Positions 1-9,179 are shown, counted from the stretch's first letter. The stretch: 64,000 nt of DNA from Flavobacterium frigoris (GCF_900111075.1 NZ_FOFZ01000005.1:124001-188000); one strand, 5' to 3'. Numbers and translations are program-made. Notes: generated from the letters alone by a model not told the origin.

Positions 1-47
1 AAGAAAAAGAATTATTCACTGAACTTTCTAAGCTAAGAACCTTATGA
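1..47 (+). CDS. C-terminal end of a DnaJ/CbpA-type co-chaperone (partial)
   Basis: Reading frame 3 is open from the window edge and ends in EKELFTELSKLRTL and a TGA at 45-47. That stop overlaps the next start codon in an ATGA arrangement, so the two genes are translationally coupled. Charged tails of this kind (EKELF.EL..LR) are usual at the end of DnaJ/CbpA proteins, and the next gene is a CbpM-like modulator, whose expected partner is a J-domain protein. Only 14 residues are visible, so the identification rests mainly on context. Confidence 0.55.
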   Translation, partial: EKELFTELSKLRTL

Positions 48-337
48 ACATAGAAAACTTCATTCCCTTAAACACATTAGTTACCCATTATAAAGTAGAA
101 CTGACCTTCTTTAGCAATCTAAGTGAACTTGGATTATTGGAGATTCAAACAGTGGAACAGGTACAATATATACATCAGGATTCTATCTATGAAATAGAAA
201 AAATGATTCGGATGCATCAGGAATTGGATGTCAACATAGAAGGAATAGACGTTGTTTTTAATTTACTTCAAAAAATAGATGCACTGCAAAAGGAATTAGT
301 CAATGTCAGAAATAGGTTGCGCTTGTATGAAAATTAA
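44..337 (+). CDS. CbpM-like chaperone modulator (MerR-type small protein)
   Basis: This 97-residue protein has an N-terminal helical part of the CbpM/MerR-like type (IPLNTLVTHYKVELTFFSNL) and a C-terminal coiled-coil-like helix (LLQKIDALQKELVNVRNRLRLYEN). CbpM proteins bind the J-domain of CbpA and inhibit its co-chaperone activity and DNA binding. The start overlaps the stop of the preceding gene by four bases, so the pair probably forms a co-expressed co-chaperone/modulator unit. Length and layout fit the family. A free-standing MerR-like regulator is the alternative, but the protein is too short and too acidic for a classical MerR factor. Confidence 0.75.
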   Translation: MNIENFIPLNTLVTHYKVELTFFSNLSELGLLEIQTVEQVQYIHQDSIYEIEKMIRMHQELDVNIEGIDVVFNLLQKIDALQKELVNVRNRLRLYEN

Positions 338-496
338 TTCTCATCAATTATATAAATTACTAAAAGAGTTTAACTCTTTCTCGCATTACTGATTAATTTT
401 TATCTAAATGATTGGTATTTACTTAGAATAATACGGTAATATCTTTAAAAAAAGCCTTAAATTTTTAACTAACATAGCTATCAACTCCTCTTTTTT

Positions 497-1999
497 ATGA
501 ATACTCCCTTCAATACGTTAAAATTAGTACACCTTGGTATTGACACCCAAAGGGAACATGTCGTTTTCATGCGTAAAGATTGCCATATTTGTATATCAGA
601 AGGATTTGAAGCGCTGAATAGAGTATTAGTAACAGTAAAAGGGAAATCTAAAATAGCCACTTTATACATTATTAATGATGGAATTTTGAACCCTGGAGAA
701 GCGGGATTGTCTGAAAGTGCATGGGGTGACTTAAACGCTAAAGAAGGAGACGAAATTAGTTTTTCGCATGTTCAGCCCGTTAACTCCATGAGAAGTATTA
801 GAGCTAAAATGTATGGTCAAGAACTGAACTATGAGAGCTTACAAAACATTATAAACGATATTGTTAAAGGTGAATATTCTAACATTGAAATTGCAGCATT
901 CATTACGGCTTGTGGTGGTGACAGCCTCAGTATTGACGAAATCATAGGACTCACCAAAGCCATGGTAGTTTCAGGACAAAGACTTTCTTGGAATAAAAAA
1001 ATCGTCGTCGATAAACACTGTGTGGGTGGACTTCCCGGGAATAGAACAACCCCCATCGTCGTGGCTATCATAGCTGCCTTTGGACTTACGATACCCAAAA
1101 CTTCATCTCGCGCAATTACATCTCCCGCAGGTACCGCAGACAGCTTAGAAACTATGACAAAAATAGATCTCAGCATCAAACAAATTCAAAAAGTAGTCGA
1201 ACAAGAAAACGGATGCTTTGTATGGGGTGGTTCGATAAAGCTGAGCCCCGCCGATGATATTTTAATACGTGTGGAAAGAGCACTTGATGTCGATGGTGAG
1301 GGTCAAATGATTGCCTCCGTATTATCAAAAAAGATTGCGGCTGGATCGACACACGTAGTTATTGATATTCCAATAGGAAAAACTGCAAAAGTAAGAACAG
1401 AAAAAGATGCCGAAAAACTAAAATATTACTTCAATGTCGTAGGCAAAGCAATGGGTATTAATGTAAATGTGCTATTTACTGATGGTTCGCAACCTATTGG
1501 TAGAGGAATTGGTCCTGCACTAGAAGCGATGGATGTCTTGAGTGTTTTGCGCAACGAAAAGGACGCACCACAAGATTTAAGAAATAAATCATTACTTCTT
1601 GCGGCGAGTATTATTGAAATGGTAAATGGCACAAAAAACAAAAGTGGATTACAACTTGCAAAGGAAATTCTTTCATCAGGAGAAGCATATGCAAAATTTA
1701 TGGCAATATGCCAAGCGCAAGGTGGTTTTAAAGAACCTGAGTTTGCCCCTTATAAAGAAGATGTAAAAGCTGAAAAATCAGGTATTGTAACTGAAATTGA
1801 TAACAGAAGACTTGCGAAAATCGCAAAACTTGCAGGTGCCCCGCACGATAGCAAAGCAGGGGTGTTACTGAAAACGCCTTTGAATACAAAAGTGCAAACG
1901 GGTGATGTATTGTACTGTATTTATTCAGAAACAAAAGGCGAGCTGAAATACTCGATAGATTATATGAAATCTGAAGAGGATATCATTTTAATTCAATAA
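497..1999 (+). CDS. NP-II family phosphorylase, archaeal AMP phosphorylase / thymidine phosphorylase type
   Basis: This 500-residue protein belongs to the nucleoside phosphorylase II fold, which cleaves a nucleoside or nucleoside 5'-monophosphate with phosphate to base plus (phospho)ribose-1-phosphate. It has an N-terminal extension of about 97 residues before the usual DeoA-like start at MRSIRAKMYGQEL, as in archaeal AMP phosphorylases and unlike E. coli DeoA. Visible motifs are KHCVGG (about 173-178, phosphate-binding loop) and the thymidine phosphorylase signature around 203-218 (SSRAITSPAGTADSLE). The extension makes a nucleoside monophosphate substrate plausible, but this cannot be proven from sequence. 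The gene ends 5 bp before a PRPP synthetase-like gene, which indicates an operon and a shared role in ribose-phosphate recycling. Confidence 0.85.
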   Translation: MNTPFNTLKLVHLGIDTQREHVVFMRKDCHICISEGFEALNRVLVTVKGKSKIATLYIINDGILNPGEAGLSESAWGDLNAKEGDEISFSHVQPVNSMRSIRAKMYGQELNYESLQNIINDIVKGEYSNIEIAAFITACGGDSLSIDEIIGLTKAMVVSGQRLSWNKKIVVDKHCVGGLPGNRTTPIVVAIIAAFGLTIPKTSSRAITSPAGTADSLETMTKIDLSIKQIQKVVEQENGCFVWGGSIKLSPADDILIRVERALDVDGEGQMIASVLSKKIAAGSTHVVIDIPIGKTAKVRTEKDAEKLKYYFNVVGKAMGINVNVLFTDGSQPIGRGIGPALEAMDVLSVLRNEKDAPQDLRNKSLLLAASIIEMVNGTKNKSGLQLAKEILSSGEAYAKFMAICQAQGGFKEPEFAPYKEDVKAEKSGIVTEIDNRRLAKIAKLAGAPHDSKAGVLLKTPLNTKVQTGDVLYCIYSETKGELKYSIDYMKSEEDIILIQ

Positions 2000-2004
2000 A
2001 CATC

Positions 2005-2871
2005 ATGAAAAAAATATATTTTGCTTTACCCGGTAATGAAGATTTGACAGAAATACTTATTCAAAAAGAGAAGGGCGAAAAAGGAATTGTTGAAATCCGT
2101 TCTTTTCCTGATGGAGAAACCTATGTTCGGATTATATCGGATGTGAAAGATAAAAAAGTATTTCTAGTTTGTACGCTTGATCAACCGGACACTAAATTGT
2201 TACCGCTTTACTTTTTGGCGAAGACCGCAAAAGAATTTGGTGCCAAAAGTATTTGCCTTATTGCTCCTTACCTTGCTTACATGCGTCAGGATAAAGCCTT
2301 CAATACTGGGGAAAGTGTTACCTCAACCTATTTTGCAAATTTAATTTCTGGATTTGCAGATACTTTAATTACGATTGACCCGCACCTACATCGAAGAAGT
2401 TCTCTATCTGAAATTTACAGCATCCCTACAACAATATCCCATGCAGCTCATCATATTTCAGCCTGGATAAAATATACCATTGACAAACCTATTTTGATTG
2501 GTCCCGATGGCGAAAGTGAGCAATGGGTGGCTGAGGTGGCAAAAAATGCCAATGCTCCTTATATCATTTTAGATAAGATTCGTCATGGGGACCGTGATGT
2601 AGAAGTATCTATACCCGATCTTGATAAATACAAGGATTATGTTCCTGTTTTAGTTGATGATATCATTTCGACAGGACGAACCATGATTGAAACCATCTGT
2701 CATTTGAAAAATGGTGGAATGAAACCCCCTATCTGTATTGGCGTACATGCTGTATTTGCAAAAAATGCTTTTGAGGAAATAAAAAAATCTGGTGCTAAGG
2801 AAGTTATTACTTGTAACACGATTCCGCATGAAAGTAACCGAATTGACATCAGCGATTTGTTAATTCTCTAA
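2005..2871 (+). CDS. Ribose-phosphate pyrophosphokinase (PRPP synthetase), archaeal-like
   Basis: The protein has 288 residues, shorter than the roughly 310-residue bacterial Prs. Family motifs are SFPDGE (33-38), PYLAYMRQDK (88-97, the ATP-binding ARQD-type loop), DPHLH (125-129; classical bacterial Prs has DLHA) and the PRPP-binding loop VLVDDIISTGRTM (214-226). The DPHLH version and short length resemble archaeal enzymes. It would convert ribose-5-phosphate and ATP to PRPP. Because it sits 5 bp after an AMP-phosphorylase-like gene, it may serve a dedicated salvage route instead of being the housekeeping Prs. The exact phosphoribosyl substrate is inferred. Confidence 0.85.
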   Translation: MKKIYFALPGNEDLTEILIQKEKGEKGIVEIRSFPDGETYVRIISDVKDKKVFLVCTLDQPDTKLLPLYFLAKTAKEFGAKSICLIAPYLAYMRQDKAFNTGESVTSTYFANLISGFADTLITIDPHLHRRSSLSEIYSIPTTISHAAHHISAWIKYTIDKPILIGPDGESEQWVAEVAKNANAPYIILDKIRHGDRDVEVSIPDLDKYKDYVPVLVDDIISTGRTMIETICHLKNGGMKPPICIGVHAVFAKNAFEEIKKSGAKEVITCNTIPHESNRIDISDLLIL

Positions 2872-3156
2872 ACTAAAAACACTTGCCATTACTATGGAAT
2901 TAAGCAAAGTTGTTCTGATGGTCGTTTAAATAAATTGGAGTCAACCATACTTAACTAGATTAGGTAAGTCTTTTGGGCTTCATATGTGTTTGAATACTGA
3001 AAAAACTAGTTCGCCATTATTACTAACTACTTTTTTTTGTCTTTTTACAAGAGTGCATTTACTAATTATCTCCAAAACAAGCATTTTATCCCGATTAAAT
3101 CATCTCAAAATCAGTTATACAACATTAATAATGACTGATAATCAGCAGAATAATCG

Positions 3157-3164
3157 TATATTTG
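3157..3164 (+). promoter_or_regulatory. -7 promoter box (TATATTTG) ahead of the Mla operon
   Basis: TATATTTG matches the Bacteroidota -7 consensus TAnnTTTG and lies 27 bp before the ATG at 3192. No clear -33 TTTG is placed upstream. The rest of the spacer at 2872-3191 is AT-rich and shows no other gene or clear terminator. Confidence 0.5.
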
Positions 3165-3191
3165 AGTAGCTACGTATTGGAAAATTAATGC

Positions 3192-3983
3192 ATGACATCT
3201 ATGAATGCTATTTTTAAAATAATCGAATTGATTAAATCTTTCTTGCTTGAAATGGGGGAACTTTCCTATTTTGCCGCTCGCTTTTTCAGAGAGTCTTTTA
3301 GACGTCCATTCGAATTTAAAGAGTTTCTTCGCCAATGTTTTTATATGGGTAATCGCTCTTTATTGCTGGTTGCCGTTACTGGCTTCATAATAGGTTTAGT
3401 TTTTACCTTGCAATCACGCCCTACTTTACTTGAATTTGGCGCTGTTTCCTGGATGCCCTCGATGGTCAGTATTTCGATAATTAGAGAAATAGGCCCTATT
3501 ATTACCGCTTTGATTTGTGCTGGACGTATTGGTTCTGGTATTGGTGCTGAATTAGGGTCTATGCGCGTTACGGAACAAATTGATGCGATGGAAGTTTCTG
3601 GTACTAATCCATTCAAGTACTTGGTGGTTACTCGAATAATGGCTACTACTTTAATGCTTCCCATACTCGTTTTTTTCGGAGATGCTATTGCTCTTTTTGG
3701 ATCGTATCTGGTTGAAAATATAAAAGGACATGTGTCTTTTTTATTGTATTTCAATCAGGTATTTAACGCTTTGGAATTTGGAGACCTTATCCCAGCCACA
3801 ATTAAAAGCTTCTTTTTTGGATTTGCCATAGGACTGGTGGGGTGCTTTAAAGGATATTATTGCAAAAAAGGAACGGCTGGCGTTGGTCTAGCCGCTAATT
3901 CTGCAGTAGTTTATACCTCTATGCTCCTTTTTGTTATTGATTTTATCGCTGTTTTTGTTACTGATATATTTTATGATTTATAA
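3192..3983 (+). CDS. MlaE-family ABC transporter permease
   Basis: This 263-residue membrane protein has the MlaE/DUF140 signature, a hydrophobic region with the conserved stretch REIGPIITALICAGRIGSG followed by ELGSMRVTEQIDAMEV. MlaE-type permeases move phospholipids between the inner membrane and an MCE protein in the periplasm. It is the first gene of a tight three-gene unit (permease, ATPase at +6 bp, MCE protein at +8 bp). No MlaB or MlaC homologue is next to it, as is common in Bacteroidota. The exact lipid and direction of transport are not visible from sequence. Confidence 0.9.
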   Translation: MTSMNAIFKIIELIKSFLLEMGELSYFAARFFRESFRRPFEFKEFLRQCFYMGNRSLLLVAVTGFIIGLVFTLQSRPTLLEFGAVSWMPSMVSISIIREIGPIITALICAGRIGSGIGAELGSMRVTEQIDAMEVSGTNPFKYLVVTRIMATTLMLPILVFFGDAIALFGSYLVENIKGHVSFLLYFNQVFNALEFGDLIPATIKSFFFGFAIGLVGCFKGYYCKKGTAGVGLAANSAVVYTSMLLFVIDFIAVFVTDIFYDL

Positions 3984-3989
3984 CTAATT

Positions 3990-4742
3990 ATGAATACAAC
4001 AACCCAAAATAGAAATATTATTATAGAGATCAAAGACTTAAAAAAAAGCTATGGAGACAATCATGTCTTAAATGGTTTTAATATGACTTTATATGAAGGG
4101 GAGAATTTAGTCATAATGGGGAAATCAGGTTCTGGTAAATCCGTAATGATAAAATGTCTTGTTGGACTGGAAAGACCCGATAGCGGCTCCATCATGGTTA
4201 TGGGAGAAAAAATTGAAGAACTCGACCGTTCTACCTTGGATGAGCTTCGAACTGAAATTGGATTTCTCTTTCAGGGAAGTGCACTGTATGATTCCATGAC
4301 CGTTAGAGAAAATTTAGAATTTCCATTGCGCCGTCACACTAAAAAATTTGGCGTTCTAAAGGACACTACTGCCTTAGTGATGGAAGCCCTTGAAAATGTA
4401 GGATTGGCGCACACTATAAACTTGATGCCAGTCGAGCTTTCAGGTGGAATGAAGCGTAGGATTGCCTTGGCAAGAACACTAATTCTGCAACCCAAGATCA
4501 TTCTGTATGATGAACCGACTACAGGATTAGATCCTATCACAGCCAAAGAAATATTAATATTGATGAAATCAATTCAGGAAAAATACAATACGTCAGCTGT
4601 AATCATCACCCATGATGTTGATTGCGCCAGAGTGATTTCGAATAGAATGATTTTGCTAGTCGATGGTATTAATTATGCCGAAGGCACATTTAATGAATTA
4701 TCAACTTCAACAGATCCAAAAATACAAGCTTTCTTTAAATAA
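3990..4742 (+). CDS. MlaF-family ABC transporter ATPase
   Basis: The 250-residue protein is an ATP-binding cassette with Walker A GKSGSGKS (about 45-52), Q-loop FQGSALYDSMT, signature LSGGMKRR and Walker B IILYDEPTTGLD, then the H-loop ITHD. The LSGGMKRR variant is characteristic of MlaF, the ATPase of MCE-linked lipid transporters. It energises the MlaE permease encoded 6 bp upstream and is followed 8 bp downstream by the MCE-domain protein. Length is normal for the family and no motif is missing. Confidence 0.92.
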   Translation: MNTTTQNRNIIIEIKDLKKSYGDNHVLNGFNMTLYEGENLVIMGKSGSGKSVMIKCLVGLERPDSGSIMVMGEKIEELDRSTLDELRTEIGFLFQGSALYDSMTVRENLEFPLRRHTKKFGVLKDTTALVMEALENVGLAHTINLMPVELSGGMKRRIALARTLILQPKIILYDEPTTGLDPITAKEILILMKSIQEKYNTSAVIITHDVDCARVISNRMILLVDGINYAEGTFNELSTSTDPKIQAFFK

Positions 4743-4750
4743 GTATAGAT

Positions 4751-5728
4751 ATGGAAAAAACGACTTCACAAAAAATAAGATTAGGCCTTTTTGTAATAAT
4801 TGGGTTATTAATCTTTGTTTTAGCAACCTATTTAATTGGCGATAAACAAAAAATGTTTGGAAAAACAAGTCATTTAGAGACTATTTTCGATAACGTAAAT
4901 GGTTTACAAATAGGGAATAATGTGCGCTACTCCGGTGTAAATGTAGGAACTGTACGCGGCATTGAAATGATCAATGACACAAACATCAAAGTGGACATGA
5001 TTATTGACAAGGATATCTTTAAACACATAAAAAAAGATGCAGTTGCCACGATAGGTTCAGACGGCTTAGTTGGAAGTATGATCATTAACATTCTGCCGGG
5101 AAAAGGAACTCAATCTCCTGTTGAACCCGGTGATAAAATCAGCTCTGTAAATCGCATTCGTACAGACGACTTATTGAATACCCTAAATAAAACCAATAAT
5201 AATGCAGCGCGTCTTACTGAAAACTTACTCATCATCACCGAAGAAATTAATGACGGAAAAGGAACTGTAGGACTTTTATTAAATGATGCTGAAATAGCCA
5301 AAGATTTAAAAGAGACCATGCGTTACTTAAAAATATCGGGAAGAGAAACAGCAAATGCTACTAAAAATTTAAATAGACTTCTTGAATCGATGAACAACAA
5401 GGACAATGTAATAGGTGTTTTAAATGATAAGGCTGTTGCCAATAGCATAAAGACAATCGTAAGTAATTTAGATAATTCAACTGTAGAAATAAACAAAGTA
5501 GTGACTAATCTAAACAAAACCATTCTAAATATAAAAGATGGAAAAGGGGCTTTGAATTATCTTTCTAATGATCCTAAACTTGTAAATAAAATTGACTCTA
5601 CAATGACTAACGTCACTGAATCTAGTGCTAAACTAAACGAAAATCTAGAAGCTTTAAAACATAATTTTCTCTTTCGAGGATACTTCAGAAGGTTAGAAAG
5701 AGAAAAAAGAAAGGAACAAAAAAAATAG
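4751..5728 (+). CDS. MCE-domain lipid-binding protein (MlaD family)
   Basis: The 325-residue protein has a single N-terminal transmembrane anchor (about 11-29, GLFVIIGLLIFVLATYLIG). A MCE domain follows at about 38-120, containing the usual FDNVNGLQIGNNVRYSGVNVG stretch. The rest is a long helical, Asn/Thr-rich tail with repeated LLND/VLND and NK-type segments, ending in a very basic KREKRKEQKK. MlaD proteins form hexameric rings that shuttle lipids across the periplasm. The helical tail probably extends from the ring, as in other Bacteroidota MCE proteins. It is the last gene of the transporter operon. Confidence 0.9.
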   Translation: MEKTTSQKIRLGLFVIIGLLIFVLATYLIGDKQKMFGKTSHLETIFDNVNGLQIGNNVRYSGVNVGTVRGIEMINDTNIKVDMIIDKDIFKHIKKDAVATIGSDGLVGSMIINILPGKGTQSPVEPGDKISSVNRIRTDDLLNTLNKTNNNAARLTENLLIITEEINDGKGTVGLLLNDAEIAKDLKETMRYLKISGRETANATKNLNRLLESMNNKDNVIGVLNDKAVANSIKTIVSNLDNSTVEINKVVTNLNKTILNIKDGKGALNYLSNDPKLVNKIDSTMTNVTESSAKLNENLEALKHNFLFRGYFRRLEREKRKEQKK

Positions 5729-5770
5729 CATAAAAAAGATATTGAATCAGAAATTACAAAATAATCTATC

Positions 5771-6808
5771 ATGATTACAATAGAAAAATTAGGGGTCATT
5801 CTAAGCCCTACCAATTTAGAATTTGAAAATACCAGCGTTATAAACCCGGGTATTTATCAGGATGGAAATACAGTCCATATTTTATATCGGGCCGTAGAGG
5901 AAGGGAACTTATCTACCATAGGCTATGCAAAAATGGACGGACCGACCAAAATAGTGGAAAGAATGGAAACGCCTCTTCTTTTGAGGGAATTTGATTATGA
6001 AAAACAAGGAGCCGAAGATCCGAGAGTTGTAAAAATTGAAGATACCTATTACATCACATACACTGCTTATGACGGAATAAATGCTATGGGAGCATTAGCC
6101 ACTTCCAAAGATTTAATTCATTTTGAAAAGCATGGAATAATCACACCTACCGTGAACTATGAGGAATATGAAAGTTATGTCAATAAGTGTAATACTTCCA
6201 AATTAAATCCGAAATACCACCAATATTATAACCTTTTTGCCCAAATTGGGTTAGTTAGTGATGAAACCCGTTTATTACGCGATAAAGATGTACTACTTTT
6301 TCCAAGAAAAATAAACGGACAATTTGTTCTTTTACATCGAATTTGGCCAGGAATTCAAATCGTTAAGTTTGACAAGTGGGAAGACCTAACCAAAACCTTT
6401 TGGGAGGATTATCTAATGCATCTCACAGATCATATTATTCTGGATCCTAAAGATCCTTATGAAATGAATTATATAGGAGGTGGTGTCCCTCCCATTGAAA
6501 CTCCTTGCGGATGGTTATTAATTTATCATGGTGTACAGGAGACTACGACCGGAAAAGTATATCATGCTAAGGCTGCTTTAATGCATTTGGACAAACCTGA
6601 AATGGAACTGTCGAGATTGCCATACCCTCTATTTTCGCCAACAAAAAAATGGGAAAAAGAGGGGATTGTGAATAATGTTGTCTTTCCCACTGGTTCTGCA
6701 TTATTTGAAAATGACCTTTATATCTACTACGGCGCCGCTGACACGCATATTGCAGTCGCTAAAATAAACCTCCCCGAATTGCTTGGTGAATTAAGAAAAC
6801 AACCTTAA
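5771..6808 (+). CDS. Glycoside hydrolase family 130-like mannoside phosphorylase/hydrolase
   Basis: The 345-residue protein is a five-bladed propeller enzyme of the GH130 type: NPGIYQDGNTVHILYRA near the N-terminus, the conserved AEDPRV at about 81-86, and the closing strand YYGAADTHIAVA. There is no signal peptide, so it acts in the cytoplasm. Known members phosphorolyse or hydrolyse beta-1,2- or beta-1,4-mannosides. It starts 42 bp after the MCE gene and is followed 13 bp later by a GT4 fusion protein, so the two probably act on the same glycan. Phosphorylase is favoured over hydrolase because it is intracellular. The linkage cannot be told from sequence. Confidence 0.85.
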   Translation: MITIEKLGVILSPTNLEFENTSVINPGIYQDGNTVHILYRAVEEGNLSTIGYAKMDGPTKIVERMETPLLLREFDYEKQGAEDPRVVKIEDTYYITYTAYDGINAMGALATSKDLIHFEKHGIITPTVNYEEYESYVNKCNTSKLNPKYHQYYNLFAQIGLVSDETRLLRDKDVLLFPRKINGQFVLLHRIWPGIQIVKFDKWEDLTKTFWEDYLMHLTDHIILDPKDPYEMNYIGGGVPPIETPCGWLLIYHGVQETTTGKVYHAKAALMHLDKPEMELSRLPYPLFSPTKKWEKEGIVNNVVFPTGSALFENDLYIYYGAADTHIAVAKINLPELLGELRKQP

Positions 6809-6821
6809 ATACAATATTACC

Positions 6822-9044
6822 ATGAGATTTGAGAAAGGATTAAAAATGCTGATTGTAAGTTCTTATCCACCTCGAGAGTGTGGATTGGCAACATTTTCAA
6901 ATGATATCGTTAATGCCGTAAAAATCGTATTCGGAGATACCCTTTCCGTTGAAGTATGTGCCTTACAAAATAATGGCGTCGAATACAAATACCCTCAGGA
7001 AGTAACCTATACCCTACCAGCTGCTAACTTGGATGAATATAGGTCTGTAGCAGAACAAATAAATGAACGAAAAGACATCGGTCTTGTTTGTATCCAACAT
7101 GAGTTTGGACTTTTTGCAGGTGAATATGGTGATTACATACTTGCCTTTATACTGGCTTTAAATAAACCCATTGCTACAATATTCCATACTGCACTCCCTA
7201 ATCCTGATGAAAAAAGAAAAAAAATAGTCGACGCAATCGTCGATCTCTCAGACCGCATCATAGTCCTTACCAAAAAATCGCAAGAGATTTTGACAAACTA
7301 TTATAACTGTCCCATTTCAAAAACTCAAGTAATTCCCCACGGCAACCACAATGTGTTATGGGAACAAAAAGAAAAATTAAAAGAGCGCTACAATTATTCC
7401 GATAGGATTGTGTTATCCACTTTTGGATTGATCAGTGAGAATAAAAATATTGAAACAACATTATTCGCTTTACCTGAAATCGCAAAAAAACATCCCAATT
7501 TGCTTTATTTGGTAATTGGAAAAACACATCCCGAAATCATCAAAAAAGAAGGGGAAAAATACCGTGAAAAACTAGCTACAATTGTGAAAGATCTCTATTT
7601 AGAAGATAACGTACTTTTCATCAATGAATACGTTGAATTGAAACAGCTATTAGAATATTTGACATTATCCGATATTTATTTATTTTCATCCAAAGATCCT
7701 AACCAGGCTGTGAGCGGAACTTTTGCTTATGCTATGAGCTGCGGCTGTACCGTAATTTCCACGCCAATTCCCCATGCAGTTGAAATGTTAGCACAAAGTA
7801 CAGGGGTTCTACTAACTAAATTTGATGATTCTGAAGAGTTTAAAGAAGCAATAGTATGGCTTATTGAAAATAAGGAGAAAAGGGTTAGTATGGGCAAAAA
7901 TGCTTTTTCACAATCACATGTCACCTCTTGGGGAAATATTGCAATCCAATACAGACTGCTATTTGATCAATTGACAACAAAAGAAGAAAATTTAAATTTC
8001 TGCTTTCCACCGATAAAGTTAGATCATATTAAAAACTTAACTACTGATTATGGCATACTGCAATTTTCTAAATTTAGCGAACCTGATCCCGAATCAGGAT
8101 ACACTTTGGATGATAATGCAAGAGCATTAATAAATATGGTTATGTATTATAAATATAAGCCTAACGACGAAACCTTATCATTGGCAAATACCTATCTAAG
8201 TTACATAGAAGGAATCCAAAGACCAAATGGCTGGTTTGACAATTACAAAGACTATAACAACGTATTGACCGCGCAAAATTATGAAGTAAATCTGGAAGAC
8301 GCCAACGGAAGAGCTTTGTGGAGTCTGGGAACGACCCTAGCACATAAAGAAACGCTTCCAATTGAAATAGTTTTAAGAGCAAAAAGATGTTGGGATAACG
8401 CAATTGTAAGAATCGATGATTTTAGTTCACCTAGAGCCATAGCTTATGCTTTAAAAGGGCTCTATAATTATTATTCCGTCTATAAAGAGGATGAAATTGA
8501 GAAACAGATGGAAAAACTGGCAGATGAATTATTGCGCCATTATCATATTAATTCAGATGTAAATTGGTGTTGGTATGAAGACTATATGACCTATGCTAAT
8601 AATGTGTTACCAGAGGCGATGATGTATAGTTATCTGGTTACTGGAAAGATGAAATATAAAAAAATAGCCATAATTACCTTTGACTTTCTGTTATCCCACT
8701 ACTTCATGAAAGGACAACTTAAAGTGATCTCTAACAGAGGATGGTTTAAAAAAGAAAACGAAAGGTGTTTTTACGGAGAACAACCTATTGAAGTGGCTAC
8801 TACAATTATTGCTTTAGATTTGTTTAACGATGTAACCAAAAACACAAAATACAAAGACCAATTAAAGTTAGCTTTCGTTTGGTTTTTAGGTAACAATCAT
8901 CTGAAACAAATTATGTATAACCCCGAAAATGGTGCTTCTTATGATGGCCTTGAAGACAAACACATCAATATAAATCAAGGCGCTGAGTCAACCTTGTGTT
9001 TTTTTAAAGCTCGATTAATAATGGAAAAACATGTAGCATTGTAA
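6822..9044 (+). CDS. GT4 glycosyltransferase fused to a C-terminal alpha/alpha-barrel-like domain
   Basis: The 740-residue protein has two parts. Residues 1 to about 380 are a GT-B glycosyltransferase of the GT4 type: SSYPPRECGLATFSNDI at the N-terminus, IPHGNHNVLW, the donor-binding region STFGLISENKN and the acceptor-side GTFAYAMSCGCTVIST. From about 390 to the end the protein is helix-rich with YTLDDNARALI, WFDNYKDY, LEDANGRALWSLG, WCWYEDYMTYANNVLPEA and GASYDGL, resembling an (alpha/alpha) glycosidase toroid. No signal peptide is seen. The adjacent GH130 gene suggests a mannose-containing product that is both built and turned over. Substrate and linkage are unknown. Confidence 0.8.
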   Translation: MRFEKGLKMLIVSSYPPRECGLATFSNDIVNAVKIVFGDTLSVEVCALQNNGVEYKYPQEVTYTLPAANLDEYRSVAEQINERKDIGLVCIQHEFGLFAGEYGDYILAFILALNKPIATIFHTALPNPDEKRKKIVDAIVDLSDRIIVLTKKSQEILTNYYNCPISKTQVIPHGNHNVLWEQKEKLKERYNYSDRIVLSTFGLISENKNIETTLFALPEIAKKHPNLLYLVIGKTHPEIIKKEGEKYREKLATIVKDLYLEDNVLFINEYVELKQLLEYLTLSDIYLFSSKDPNQAVSGTFAYAMSCGCTVISTPIPHAVEMLAQSTGVLLTKFDDSEEFKEAIVWLIENKEKRVSMGKNAFSQSHVTSWGNIAIQYRLLFDQLTTKEENLNFCFPPIKLDHIKNLTTDYGILQFSKFSEPDPESGYTLDDNARALINMVMYYKYKPNDETLSLANTYLSYIEGIQRPNGWFDNYKDYNNVLTAQNYEVNLEDANGRALWSLGTTLAHKETLPIEIVLRAKRCWDNAIVRIDDFSSPRAIAYALKGLYNYYSVYKEDEIEKQMEKLADELLRHYHINSDVNWCWYEDYMTYANNVLPEAMMYSYLVTGKMKYKKIAIITFDFLLSHYFMKGQLKVISNRGWFKKENERCFYGEQPIEVATTIIALDLFNDVTKNTKYKDQLKLAFVWFLGNNHLKQIMYNPENGASYDGLEDKHININQGAESTLCFFKARLIMEKHVAL

Positions 9045-9135
9045 CTCCCTTTCGTTCTTTATAAAAAATAAGAGGCCGATGAAATTAAAAAATAGAGCAT
9101 TTACGTACAGTCTTTTAGCCTAAAAAAAGAATGCT

Positions 9136-9179
9136 AAATCACAAATATATTTTTAAATATAAAAATATATTTGTGATTT
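9136..9179. repeat. Perfect 20-bp inverted repeat with a 4-nt loop
   Basis: The arms 9136-9155 and 9160-9179 are exact reverse complements separated by AATA. The stem is almost pure A/T apart from a CAC/GTG step near its base. It lies 91 bp after the GT4 fusion gene and 88 bp before the antiporter gene. It could end transcription of the upstream operon or act as a cruciform or protein-binding site; no U-tract follows it. Confidence 0.85.

Noticed and set aside
829..1179. Long minus-strand open frame inside the phosphorylase gene
   Set aside because: It is the antisense shadow of a well-supported gene and has no family resemblance.
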